In this document: piece by piece, positions 11,462-22,900 of the stretch
Numbering within the stretch: position 1 is the stretch's first letter
Layout: each line of letters starts with the position of its first letter
Assembly: GCA_000697055.1 (NCBI GenBank)
Contig: JNDT01002247.1
Location: 34,275 to 98,274 of the forward strand
Length of the DNA stretch: 64,000 nucleotides
Direction of reading: 5' to 3'
Source: Saksenaea vasiformis B4078
Taxonomy: Eukaryota > Mucoromycota > Mucoromycetes > Mucorales > Saksenaeaceae
Notes under the pieces: model-generated
What the model was told of the DNA's origin: nothing
Database searches by the model: none
The model's input: the letters and a program-made list of their open reading frames with translations, nothing else
Program-made: the position numbers and the translations under genes

Positions 11462-12780
11462 ATGCTGTCATGCGAATTCAATTGTTTCCTTTTTATCTCC
11501 TATTTCATCATGTTTCTGTCCATTCGATGTTTTGCGGTTATACTTTTCATGTCACTGGTGTGGGCGACGGATCCGCCGCGTTTCGTTCTATCGCAACGAT
11601 TGGTTGCAATCGACCAAGACACGAAGGAAGTGTTTGAATACACCGAACTAGAAAGCCATACATGGACAATAAAATCGTCCTTAGCTTATCATGGTTATAG
11701 ATGGAGTGTAAGTGTTTAAAACAAACTCTGATAAACCAATTCAAGCCTAAAACGTTAACTGAAAAGGGATACTTGCTGCATTTCGACTCTTCCTGCCCCG
11801 AGTCATTAACGACGCTCGAGTTTTCTCAGCTGAATAATTTATCAAACTCAATAGCTGTTTATCATGAATTGCCTCGCATCGGCTTAATTTCACGCACAGG
11901 CCCCTGCACCTGGCCTTCTAAAGTTGACCATGCAAAAGCAATTGCGCAGGCCTTTAATATGACGCTTAACGGCGTCATCCTATCTGACGAAAATTCTAGT
12001 ACTACTACTACTACTACAATAATCGATAACGTCACGCAGCAAGAGATGGACTTCTCCTACATCACGGTTGATAGTGCCATAGGGACCTCCCTCCTTAGCT
12101 CTCTTTCTTTGGCCAGCCAATTTGTGATCACTAACAACCGCATTCTGTTTTCACACGCTTCTGTGCACCGCATCAATAATACATTAATAGACGCACCATC
12201 ATCTAGCATTGGCCGACGGTACTTTATTGGCCCATGGTTTATCAACTGCATTGCTGCTACCCTATTGGTTTACGTCGCAGTCTATTCCTTCCGTCGTTGT
12301 AGACAACGTCGCCATCAACGGATGTTAGAGAGGCAACAAGGCAGTTCGAATCAAGCACCTGCTAGCAACGGCACAGTCCCGACACTTCCTCTCAGAGAGC
12401 ACCGGGATGCTATGTGGGGACTCGGATGGTTGCAACTACAACGGTTTCCTCTTGTTGAATATGATCCATTGTTGGTCCGAAATTCAACCTGTGCCATCTG
12501 TCTAGAGGATTTTGCCCGTACAACAACAGACAATAATAATAATAATAATAATAATAATAGACAAGCGCCTCCATTCATCAGGCGCCTAGGATGTGGCCAT
12601 GGATTTTGCGCACATTGTATAGGTAAGAAGATACGTCATATTGATACACTCTCTGGTACACAAGATTTCATAGATCCTTGGCTCGGTCTCAAGTCGAAGA
12701 ATTGTCCACTTTGCAAATGTGATTGTACAATCTACTGCTCTCCAACCCAACCTTTGCCCACAGAACCACCATCAATGTAG
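11462..12780 (+). CDS. PA-TM-RING E3 ubiquitin ligase
   Basis: Three exons (11462-11707, 11746-12622, 12674-12780) give 409 residues. An N-terminal signal sequence (FLSIRCFAVILFMSLVWATD) is followed by a protease-associated (PA) domain with the family pattern around IGLISRTGPCTWPSKVDHAK and NGVILSDE. A transmembrane helix follows (FINCIAATLLVYVAVYSF), then a cytosolic tail with a C3HC4 RING (CAICLEDF, RRLGCGHGFCAHCIDPWL, NCPLCK). A poly-Asn run from an AAT repeat interrupts the RING loop. The family (GRAIL/RNF13) ubiquitinates substrates from endosomal or vacuolar membranes. Intron 1 is only 38 nt. Intron 2 is 51 nt and in frame; reading through it adds 17 residues and breaks the CIDPWL motif. 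Several upstream in-frame ATGs leave the exact start open. Confidence 0.85.
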
Positions 12781-12796
12781 AACCAAGAAAAGGAGT

Positions 12797-12856
12797 TGAT
12801 ATTTTTCTTTTTCTTTTTCTTTTTTTCTTTTTTTCTTTTTTTCTTTTTTTCTTTTT
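12797..12856. repeat. Pyrimidine microsatellite (TTTTTC)n
   Basis: Imperfect TTTTTC/TTTTTTTC repeat filling the 80-bp gap between the convergent stops of the RING and RTR1 genes. It probably lies in both 3' untranslated regions. Confidence 0.8.
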
Positions 12857-12860
12857 AGTT

Positions 12861-14547
12861 TTATGTACTTGCAACCTTTAAAACACGAACACATGCATCT
12901 ATTACATCTCTAGTCTGACCAATGTTTGCGCAACATGCTTCAAAACCGTCTTGCCATTTGCCGTCCTTCAATGTTGCATCTGCTAATGCTTTGAATAACA
13001 CCAATGTCATCATATATGTTTGTGGCGTATCCAGCACGACCGAAGATGCATCTGCAAACCGTAATGTCTTGATAAGATCCACCAAGTCATTCTCAAGACT
13101 ACGTCCAACAGCTATCTGCGTTCGGATCAAGTTGTACCTATTTTAACCCAGTTGCGTTAACAAAAAAAAATTCTAATTGATCACCCGACCATCATGCAAA
13201 AAGAAAAAAAGAAAAAGAAGGAAGGAAAACTTACGTCTCTAGTATCTTTTCACTAAAAATATGTCCTCGTATCACATTCGCTTCTGCACTGGTCTCATCA
13301 TCAATAAACCTCTGTATATCCACGAAACCTGTGCTTTCCAAACTGGATAGGTATAATCGCGTCCACCGGGTGGTCATACTATCAACCATCGTCCACACTT
13401 TTCCAAACAATGACATCTCCAACGCCTTGTTCTTTTTCTTTTTCGGTTTTTTCGTGTCTTTGACAGTCACTTGGATCACTTTGCTTGCATCGAGAGGTGG
13501 ACCTGCCGCATCAGACGAGTGACCCAGTGGCGGCGCCTTTGCCGGACTGGATTCCTTTGATTTAGGCCGGGATTTTGATTCAGGCTGAGGTGCTGGCTTC
13601 GACTCTGGCTCAGGCTTTACAACGTCTGGTTGATCAAGGTTCATACGCTTAAGCATCATCATTGTCTCCATGGCATCGTCTAGCAGAGCATCTCCTTCCA
13701 TTGTTTCCGATACCGCTTTTTTGTTCTTCTTCTTCTGCTGCTCCTCCTCCTCCTCCATTACCACGATTTCATCCTTCTTTTTCAGGACCATTGTTGTAGG
13801 ATCGTTCGCGCTTTTTTTCATTTGAATTCTGTAACCCTCAATGGCATCATGGACACCTACTGCGGGTACCGTGGCTGTCTCTACCGTTTTCTCTACAATT
13901 TCGACGTTCATCGTTCCAGTGCTAGGCACGTTAGCCAAAAGCTTTTGTACATAGGTATCCCGTATATCTGCTTCCGTTCTGTGTGATTGCATACGCTTTT
14001 TTTCCTGTGAAAGTGCTTCCCTACAATAACATAGGAGTCAGTCAGTCTGGACCGAACATGGGCAAATCGATGCTTTTTACTTGTAGTCTTGATGCATTGG
14101 CACGACATGGACTGTTGACGGCAAGGACAGATCGCGTGCCCAAACAGCTTCTTCAGATAATTGCATGGCATAGTATTTTGACTTCTTCAAACATGCATCA
14201 GAGCAGTAGGATGCCAATTCGGTTTGATCAAAAACTTTACGTTGGGAATACGAAATACGATAGCGAGCTGGTTTCTGTGGCGGCCGATCGCAAAGCGGGT
14301 ATCCGCAAAATTCTTGTACCATACGTTCTTCAATCACCTCATCGTATGTCTGCGGCTGTAACACTTTGGCAGCCTCTTTGAGAATGGCGGTAGATACTTT
14401 GGGCTGAGAAAATAGCTTTTCTTGCCATTCAAACGTCAGATTCTGCACATTGAATCGTTGTTGTGCACTTGTCTTAATAAGCTTCTGCTTAGGCGTCAGC
14501 TTCTTAGTTCGTTTGCCCATGGGCTTCTTAGTTGCTCTCGTAGTCAT
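12861..14547 (-). CDS. RTR1: RNA polymerase II CTD phosphatase Rtr1/RPAP2
   Basis: Three exons (14547-14081, 14020-13235, 13137-12861) total 509 codons in consistent phases. Residues about 60-160 carry the Rtr1/RPAP2 zinc fold, with CGYPLC (C-x4-C) and CSDACLKKS (C-x3-C) spaced as in the family. There is also a conserved FCGYPLCDRP entry motif and a basic N-terminus (KKPMGKRTKKL). The family removes Ser5/Tyr1 phosphates from the Pol II C-terminal domain and helps import Pol II. The middle part is charged, Pro/Lys-rich and probably disordered. The C-terminal helical segment (RSLENDLVDLIKTLRF onward) may be the RPAP2-type tail. It is tail to tail with the RING gene 80 bp away. A poly-Glu run and KKKNK patches are low-complexity. 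Confidence 0.88.
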
Positions 14548-15570
14548 TATGCGATCAAAGGAAAAGCTGCAGTTGAGCGTGTGACGGTCGAAGCAATTTT
14601 AATTTTGAAGGGATGATGACTTTTGCAGCACAGAAATACCTTCGTTTTAGCTTAACCCAAGGAATAGTTCGCGCCTGGATATCCTAAACCTCGCATTGAG
14701 GTGGTTCAGTGATTTGCTTCTCAGCATCCTGTCGGAAAGCATACAAATGCTTCACAGTAAATCCGTGTGTAAAGGAACACATAAACGGTCTTTTTTTCAT
14801 TTCTTTGGCTTCGCCTTTTCAAAAAGCATCACTGTATGGATGTCAATCCTCCATCACATACACAGAACCCATTCATGGCGTTGTATCTATCGCTTAACTT
14901 ACAGTGCTCCTCTTCCAAGTTCAAAACCCTCTAATTTAAACCCCGTCCTTTTCAAGAAGTTTGACCAGAAACCTAATGTAGATTTTCAAGTTCTCGATAA
15001 AATCAAGTTCAACGTGATAAAGAGTGTTGAAACTGCTACTGGGGGAAATAGTTGCTTCGAGAACGCGCTCTATTGATTGATTTCTTGCCAAATACGACAT
15101 GATAGGCGATTGTCTCGTAACCTCGTTTTTTCGCTCCGTGACCCTTCCATTTCTCTCTTCATCAAAGAAACCTATCACAGCGTCGATACGTAATAGCCGA
15201 TTTCGCAATGGAAATATAGGGTCCCTCTTTCGAAAATTCAGATACCTGCTAGATTAGCATAAGCACTTCGTCTTTTATAGAACCTGTTTATTGGTCGTCA
15301 TGCCGGGTTCCTTTGAAAGACCAACCTAGTTCTTTGTCCAATCTGAGCTCTGAGAGTGGTCATACAGATTCTTCCTTTTTTTTTTTTTTTGGTATCGCAT
15401 TGCGATGTTCACGGGTCATAGTGACGTTCTTTGGCGCCTTGCGAAAAATGGTGATAAACAGGGTTGTTCATTGATAAAATCGCTAAATATGACGAACAAC
15501 TACGTAATCCCATACAACCCGTAAAAAGCTGCTATATAATGACTCATCATTGTACGTAAGAACTGCCCTT
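14548..15570. other. Spacer with no supported gene
   Basis: Divergent to RTR1. Frames at 14696-15076 (+) and 14936-15208 (-) overlap antisense and have no recognisable motif. They could be eroded remains of an older element. A T run sits near 15376-15390. Confidence 0.4.
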
Positions 15571-16613
15571 GATGGTGTCTGTACGACTCGCCGCCTATAC
15601 TCAGACGACGTTGTCACACGTCTTCAATAAAATAAAAGCCCGCGATATTCAAGCATTTTTGCAAGGAAGCGAAGACTTTATATTAACGGGCGACTACTGT
15701 AAACTACATTGAAGCGCCCTATTGACGCCATCAAAAGCATAAACGACATTCAACAAGTCGAAATTGCAGCGAAGATCGTCTCTGCACTGATGCACCGCTT
15801 CATTGGCTATAGCGAACCTAAGACCAAGGAAATTGAGGCAACCATAACCATTGAGATGATCCGCCCGTTCCTTCTTAACTGCGTCGCTCCACAATTGAGA
15901 GGCATTAAGTTCGAATGGCAAATATCGTGGATGAACTGTTTATCAGGTAACTAAACTTAGTCAAAAAATGACATATCATCTTATCCCTCTTTCCAGTCAT
16001 CCACTTAATCAGACACGATGATGATACCTGATTTTGACTATATGTCGATCCGACGTCTACTGTCAATTTTGAGCTGTTTTTCGTCAAAGTCAAGCGAAAA
16101 GGCAACTATTCAAATGGCCACCTCGAAAGCGACCTGGTCAAGCTCGGCAAGAGATGCAGATCGCTGTGAACAAACTGGTCTTGCAGAAGGTGGAGAGCCC
16201 GGAAGTAGTTGGCCTGTTGGTTGAAGGTAGGCTTATTAGTGCCGCTATTACATTATTGTGTAATGCGTAGAGTAGGAGACTGTGCAGTGGCGGACAAGAT
16301 GGATCTTCTTTATAACGGACAATACCGCATGATTGAGATGAGCAGATTTCACTTTGTCCAATGAGACATCGCTGATATACTTCTCATTCCAACTATACTG
16401 GAAAAGCTCCACCAGTTGCAGGTAATTAACTTACGGTCTAACAATTGTCTCTAACTGATCTCTTGACGTCTTTACAAGGCAACAATCCAACAGACAATGG
16501 ATAGCCTCTACAAAACGCTCGAGGAAGAGTTCTGTGTTGATCTGACCTCCTATGTCAGAATTGCTTGTGACAGTCCAGTGGCTGTAAAGAAGTCCAAGAG
16601 CGACAATGAATAA
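15571..16613 (+). pseudogene. Multiply frameshifted relic of a multicopy Mucorales gene family
   Basis: Homologous-looking protein segments appear in order but in different frames. They include IEATITIEMIRPFLLNCVAP and LRGIKFEW; ANIVDELFIS, spliced across an intact GTAACT...CAG intron into HPLNQTRH; PDFDYM; VDPTSTVNFELFFVKVK with SNGHLESDLVKLGK; EMQIAVNKLVLQKVESPEVV with GLLVEG; LLYNGQYRMIEMSRFHFVQ; and LLIPTILEKLHQL. After a final intron come ATIQQTMDSLYKTLEEEF and a stop at 16611-16613. At least four frame changes and several stops separate these blocks. I recall this block order from a family of uncharacterised proteins repeated many times in Mucorales genomes. That is memory, not a search. 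The start is uncertain (the reading frame from 15571 stops at about 15710). A nuclease-like fold is possible but unproven. Confidence 0.6.
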
Positions 16614-17099
16614 AAACATGTGCGTGTTTGTACAGCCAAAAGACAAAAACTTTATAGGAGAGGATTCTTACATTTGCACAATGAGCTCTTTTTGCCAGAA
16701 CGTAGCTGGCCGCTCTAATAGACAAATAATCATTCTACATCCTTTGGGACGTTTTGAACAACTTTGTACTGATACAGGTCTCCTCCACTTTTGTGATAAT
16801 TGCTTCCACTGTTTCGCGTTTAGTCTCGATGCGTCCATGCCGTCATTTTCTGTAAATCCATGTCTTGAATCTCAGGGATATAGCTGATACAGCCCTCTCT
16901 TGGCAAAAATGAGTTACTCCTAGTCGAAGTAAAGATAAGGAATATTGACAGCGAAACGTATCAGGGATTCTGGATCGGGAAAAGGCCCGATCTTCAGAAT
17001 CGTTATAAAGTCATGCACTCTTCCCAAAATCGCGAAGCCACCTGGTAGGTTCAACCCCGCAACGTAAGGTGAAGCATATCTCTTCGTCAGTCATCTATC
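16614..17099. other. Spacer upstream of SUS1
   Basis: No gene seen. This must contain the SUS1 promoter. The frame at 16606-16887 overlaps the end of the relic and has no recognisable motif. Confidence 0.4.
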
Positions 17100-17563
17100 A
17101 TGAGTGATGCAGAGAATAAACTCAAAATAGCTCTAAGTCGCCAATTTGTTGATTCTGGAGAAAAGGAGAGGTACTCATATATTGAAACGCCCCTCTGTCT
17201 TTTTGCTGACATGCTGTTTTCTGGTCATAAGGTTGTTAAGCCTTTTGCGATCGCGATTGGCCGAATCAGGATGGAACGATACACTTTATGCGCACTCTCG
17301 CGGTAGTTGTTTCATTACTTACTTAAACCGTGCTGAATAGTGAGCTCTCTCTCGTTTTTCAGAAACTGTTCGAAACCGTAAACTCGAAAATATTACGTTG
17401 GATGACCTCATTACAGAGACAGCTGACTACGGGCGAAGTAAGTTGATCAGACACCATTGCATGCAGCTAATGTATTCCCAACACTCTAGGCACCGTGAAT
17501 GAGACGATTAAGAAAGAATTGTTGATACAAATCAAGAAATTTTTGGAAGAGCATATCGATTAA
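17100..17563 (+). CDS. SUS1: SUS1/ENY2, SAGA and TREX-2 subunit
   Basis: Four exons (17100-17170, 17232-17302, 17363-17437, 17490-17563) give 96 residues, the usual ENY2 length. Spliced segments match ENY2 throughout: LSRQFVDSGEKERL, SRLAESGWNDTLYAHSRE, LENITLDDLITETADYGR and TVNETIKKELLIQIKKFLEE. The protein is a small all-helical subunit that clamps onto scaffold helices in the SAGA deubiquitinase module (histone H2B) and in the TREX-2 mRNA-export complex at nuclear pores. Three introns in so small a gene recall yeast SUS1, which is unusual in keeping two. No unspliced frame covers the gene, so automatic annotation could miss it. The start is the only ATG giving the family N-terminus. Confidence 0.93.
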
Positions 17564-18195
17564 GTTTGGAAATTTCGACTTTGTTGGACCAACCCCATGT
17601 TAATGATTATCCAACATTCATAAAAGCACTGTAATTATAAAATACAGTGGCCGCGCGTTGTAATGGATGGAAAACATCTCATTATGTAGAGGTTACCATT
17701 AGAATCATGCTATTTAAGTCTATCAACGAAAAGCAACGCTCCTCCGCCCCGACGTCAACAGCAACAATAGCGTTATCCAGTACCATTGTAACGCGCGGCT
17801 CTATTTGTCTTCCAACAGCCTATTCAAATAATACAACGTAGAGCCATTCGGCTAAAGTTTATACATGTATGAGGAACTTAAGTGAATGCATTTTTCGATA
17901 GATGGGTTTTCCGGCATTGTAGCAAAGGCGTATGCGCTAGTCATCATTAAATTGCGTCGTTGGGAAATGTGTCATCCATCAGAAAACCTCCTCAGTGAGT
18001 GATATGACAAAGTCAGGCTGACGGGTACAACTTTTCTTCTGAAAAGAAAAGCGATTCTCCGTTATCCTTCATTCTATCGATATGCCCCCAACAAGATTTG
18101 GCTATGCAATCTTTTTTTTTTTTCCTTCCTTTTTGTAGGCAAAGGTGTAGGTTAGAGTAAGTTTATTTTGGTTAGGTTAGTCGGAATGGTTCCTA
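17564..18195. other. Spacer between convergent SUS1 and NAA10
   Basis: About 630 bp between two 3' ends. No gene, repeat or RNA recognised; the frame at 17647-17841 has no recognisable content. A T run lies at 18112-18124. Confidence 0.45.
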
Positions 18196-18951
18196 TTAAT
18201 GTGCTGCAACTACTTCATTCACTTCCTCGACAACACCGCGCAACTTCGGTTTCTTTGGTTCGATCAATTGCAGACGCATCGCCAAAGCATCTTCTCCATC
18301 TGCGTAGTATTTCTTCTCGACATCATGCACACTACAGCACCCAAATGATTATTATCCACCGTAATAGACGCACCTTAATGGTTACTTGCCTGAATTTTAA
18401 TGTATCTCGGTATAAACCGATGGCTGCACGATTTGTCTTACGGACGTGCAATGAAACATAATGTGCACCAAACACTTCAACCATCATCTTTGTTGCTTGT
18501 GTCATCAATTTTTCGGCAAGACCCAAACGACGGTAGGTTCTCATCACCGATAACGACGTAATATGACCGTGAGGCACATCATTGGGCTCTTCTTCCCTAT
18601 GTTCCAATTTTTTGTTTTGTCAGCTAAAGACATCGAGCACCACACACGCGTTTCTTACATCTTTGCCAACACATAACCAACAATTTTTCCATTATCGTCC
18701 TCGGCAACATAAGAAAGTTGAGGCCATGACAGAGCGTGGTAAAGATCTGAAGCGAGATCCATACGATTAGTTGCAACTAACAGTAACAACATGCTTAATA
18801 CTTGCAGTATTTCATTTGGTAATTCTCGGGAAGGTCGAGCAAGTTACAATTTTGCACTGCAAGAAGATCTTCAACCTAAATAGGAATATAAGAGGGGTTC
18901 CGGACTGGTGCATCTTGGGGTCTTTCTCACCGTGGCCTGTCTAATGTTCAT
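18196..18951 (-). CDS. NAA10: N-alpha-acetyltransferase catalytic subunit NAA10 (Ard1)
   Basis: Five exons (18951-18931, 18875-18806, 18746-18659, 18596-18390, 18331-18196) give 173 residues. They align closely with NAA10, the catalytic subunit of the ribosome-bound NatA complex that acetylates nascent Ser/Ala/Thr/Gly/Val N-termini. Motifs visible are the MNIRQAT start, [40 protein letters not shown], the acetyl-CoA loop [20 protein letters not shown], and [13 protein letters not shown]. Exon 1 is only 21 nt. Introns 2 and 4 use GC-AG borders (GCAAGT donors). Every nearby GT donor I tested breaks the frame, while the GC sites restore the conserved sequence exactly. The short tail resembles the shorter fungal forms. 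Divergent from the importin gene. Confidence 0.92.
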
Positions 18952-19939
18952 GGTTACTGTGTTTGGAAAGGACGAAAAGAGCGGTATATATGTTTATCGT
19001 GGATTTGCACGTCATTCATTCACAGCTCCAGCGGAGTTGTCCCGCACAGACAAACGACAACCTTAGGCCAAACGTCGTGTATCTCCCTTGAAACAGATGT
19101 ATGGATGAAGAATATTTTCTATGCCAACATCTTTACTTCATGATATCGATACGATAAGATCACAAACGATGTAGGGAGGCACGAAAGGAAGAAAATAAAG
19201 AGGTTGCTGTATAGTCTCACAGATCTTAGCCTGCTATACCTTAGCATATTACCCACGGCCCAAAAATGAAGTAGAAGTATGCTGTTCTTTCCATATACTG
19301 ATACTTCACCCTATCCCTATCCTCTATCTGGCTAGCTCACTACTGGAAACAACACATGGCTTCGCGTCGGCTACTGTAAGGGCTACAAGATATATTCGTC
19401 AGATCAGCTATCGTACATTCCTCATATTGAATGAAACATTTGGCCAAATTAACCGCTGATCCAACTAACACAAACAACAACCAGAGCCAAAGTTCGTTTT
19501 ACTGTTTATTGTCTCGTCGAAACTTTGGCAGGTCGTCCTACGAGTTGGCCGGTATTGACATGTCTACCGTATAGTATCCAGCGTCGAAAGTTGTACTGAA
19601 CATAGAGTAGTAGTAGTAGTAGTAGTTGGCTCTATTCTTTTAGACTAGCAAGGGCGCTAGGATGGACTGAGACTTCGTGGATTTGGATAGGGGCCGAGAG
19701 TAAAATGGCAGGGCTACTTCTACATGCAACTATCTTCTCTCGCAAAGGAACGTCATTGAGACGGAAACCAACAAAAGTACATGGCTGTCATGCGATGGGC
19801 AACATTTAACCATTTGGTTGAATCAACCCGAGTTTCACAGTATCCTTGACTCGATTCGAACCATGCGTCATTTCTAAGCCACTCTCATCTTTACTTGGGA
19901 AGCTCAGTGATTCCGAAGTCAGGGAGGTCTGCTGCTACC
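18952..19939. other. Divergent promoter region NAA10 / importin-13
   Basis: About 990 bp with no supportable gene. An AGT trinucleotide run lies near 19605-19626. A B-box-like GGTTCGAATC occurs on the minus strand near 19855, without the rest of a tRNA. Promoters for both flanking genes must lie here, but no TATA assignment is safe. Confidence 0.45.
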
Positions 19940-22900
19940 ATGGAATCACCGCATATAAGTCATGTCCAGAAGGTATGTCGTAATCGACTACCGCGGACCT
20001 TATTCAGCTGAAGGATTGTGTTAGCTTGTTGAACACCTTTACAGCTCTACCGATCCACAGCAGACAAAAGAAATTCAAGAACAACTACAGGCCATACAAC
20101 GGCAACCCCAGGCGTGGCATATCGCCTCCGAACTTCTTTCTCTGCCCGTATGGTTTTCTCTCTTCATCATTTGCACAGAAAAGTTTACCAGCATCTTTTT
20201 CCCTGCAGTCTGATCAATGTCGTTTTTTCGGAGCACATACGCTCCAAGTGAAAATCGCACGCGACTGGTTCGTTGATAGCATTTTGCTCGGCAGTTTTGC
20301 TTTTTAGCTTTTTTTTTTTTACCGAGATGCTTTAGGCACACACTCCCGGAAGATCGTATTGAATGGCTTCGCAATGAGATTTTAACATGGATCGTGCGAC
20401 TGTGTTCCGGCCCCATGTTTATTACAACAAAATTATGTCTAGCGGTAAAAAAAAAAAAAAGAAAAAAAAAGAATTGGAATTTATGCAAGAAGAACAGAAA
20501 GGGGGGAAACTGAGCCTTATTATTCTTTGCAGCTTATCACATATGCATTTCATACTGTTCCTGGACATTGGAAACATTTCATATCCGAATCCGTGAGTGC
20601 TGTGCAGCAAGGTGCACATGCCTACGGTATTCCTGCTCATCAGGTCCAAGCGACTGTTCTCGAGTTTTTCACACTTGTTCCGGAAGAAATGTCCAATGCT
20701 GAAATTTTAGGTGGTCGGAAGTAAGATCAAGTTCAAAAAAAACATATATTAGATCGTCTAACCAATTAGATTAGGTTGTCATTGATGCAGGAATTAAAGG
20801 ACAGCGTGTCGTTGGTGCTGACAACCTTATCCTCTCTCCTCTTCAATACGGATGCCTCTGTTGACATTTTAGTCCAGCAAAAGGCATTGAAATGTTTGCA
20901 AAGTTGGATTCAGTACGGTATTGCTTTGGAGTAAGTTGACAGACAATGACAGAAGAGGAGATGGGATGATTGAGCAAAGTCTCACTTTCTTTATTCAGGG
21001 ATGCCTATCCTTTGTTACGACAGACTATGTTATTAATGGGCCATGAGGAGTTGTTTGAACCAGCAATCGAGGTGCTATTAGAATCAATGCAGCAGTCATC
21101 CTGGGCGAAATACATGACGCTTCGCGATGATTTGTTAAATTGCTTTACCAGTGAATGGATGAAGAGCAAATTTGCAGAGTGTATAAACGGTAAGCAAAGC
21201 AAGGTCATTGGACAGGTCAGGGGGGATCTAACCTACTGGGGTGGGGGTTGTTGTTCACAGAGGAAGATACGGAAGCGGCAAGATCAATGGCGAAGTTATT
21301 CAGTACCTTTGGCGAGACATTCACTGACTTTGTGGCATTACAATTGGCCAATCCGAACGTTTCTCTTCTGTTGGATATGATCATGCAGCTAACTGCTTTT
21401 CATGGTTATTTCCCGGTCGATCAGGAAGTCAGTGACATCCCACTGAACTTTTGGTATGTTCTACAAGAAACACTTTTCGATCACGGCATTGTTCCGGTTC
21501 GTGAAACAGCGGGGGATGTGAGAGATGGCGATGATGATGTGTCTCTGGAAAATGACAGCGCCGTAGAACAGAAGATGTGGATTAGACAGTGTGGCGAGGC
21601 AGCCATGGCGGTTTATCGCCAACTAGTAACAACATTGGTGCAAAAGGCCGTGTTTCCAGACGACGCTGTATGGGATTCATGGAATCGAGGTGAGCTATCC
21701 TTAAGCGTGGGCACCTGTCGTCGTCTGGTAACCAATGGTGGAGTTCTTTGTAGATCTAAAAGACAGGTTCAGGATCTATCGACGTGATTTGGGCGATACC
21801 GCAATCAACCCTTACTTCGTGTTACGTGATCAGATGACCGCCATCTTACTTCAGCGAGTCATCACGCTTCTGAACCAGTGGGAATCGACGCCCCTCCCAT
21901 CACAGAACCTGGAAGCAACGCTCTTCTGCCTTAAAAGTATCTCCGAAGAAATCCCAGCGGAAGCAGATGCGCACATGGCCCAATTCTTCGGTCCTGACGT
22001 CTTGGGAAGATTACCACCCAGTACCAGTTTTCGTTTAAAAAACACGATACTACTGCTCATGGGTAAAACAAAACAAAGCAAAAACCAATGCTTCGCAATG
22101 ATTTATCCGATTTTATTTTTCTTAGGGTCTCTTGCCGAGTGGTTGAAGCATCATCCCCAGTACTTGGCCTCGGTGATGAACTTTATTATTCCTTGCTTAA
22201 GCTCTTCCAAACTTGCACCTGCAGCAGCATCCGCCTTTGCAGATATATGTGATACATGTAGAGAATCACTGATTGATGGACTAGACAGCTTAATGCATGT
22301 CTATGGTGCTATGGCAAATAGCCAGTTACCTGTAAGTTAGAAAAAAGGGGAAGAGTTCCGTTTAACACAAGGTGTTTTTTTTAGGCAACCGTCATGCAAA
22401 AGGTGGTGGAATCGGTTGCTGATGTAATCCAAGTGCTGCCACCAGATAGAGCAATTACACCATTGATGGTAAGAGAAGGGAAAAAAAGGGGGGAAGGAAG
22501 AAAAGAAAAAGAGAAAGAGAGACTTATTGTAACTTTTTAGACATTAAGTGGTGACATTATTCAAGGCATAGCAAAGGCTTTGGATGCTGTGAAGCGTGAA
22601 CCCGAAGCTGCGCGACTTGCTGTCCTAACACAGTTGCAATATCTTTCGGCTTGCTGCCGAGGAATCCAGTCCCCGAATGACGACTACCAGTCTCTCTCTG
22701 CGAGAAATTCAGCCTATGACGCGTATGCGAGTGGCCAGTACGCATCCATGTACATGAATGTCGATGGTTTCTCTCAGATCACGTCGGCCCTCCGCGAGTC
22801 AACGAAGCAGATTGCTATTATCTGGAGCGGAGATGAAGAGGTTATGAAGGTTTGTTGTATTCAGGCGAAATTTTTTTAAAGTTAAATAAAAGCTGACTCA

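Noticed and set aside
19845..19880. tRNA-like B box (GGTTCGAATC, minus strand)
   Set aside because: No A box at the right distance and no cloverleaf stems; the match is isolated.
20075..20488. 137-codon minus-strand open frame
   Set aside because: Antisense to well-supported N-terminal exons of the importin gene; poly-Phe start from an A run.
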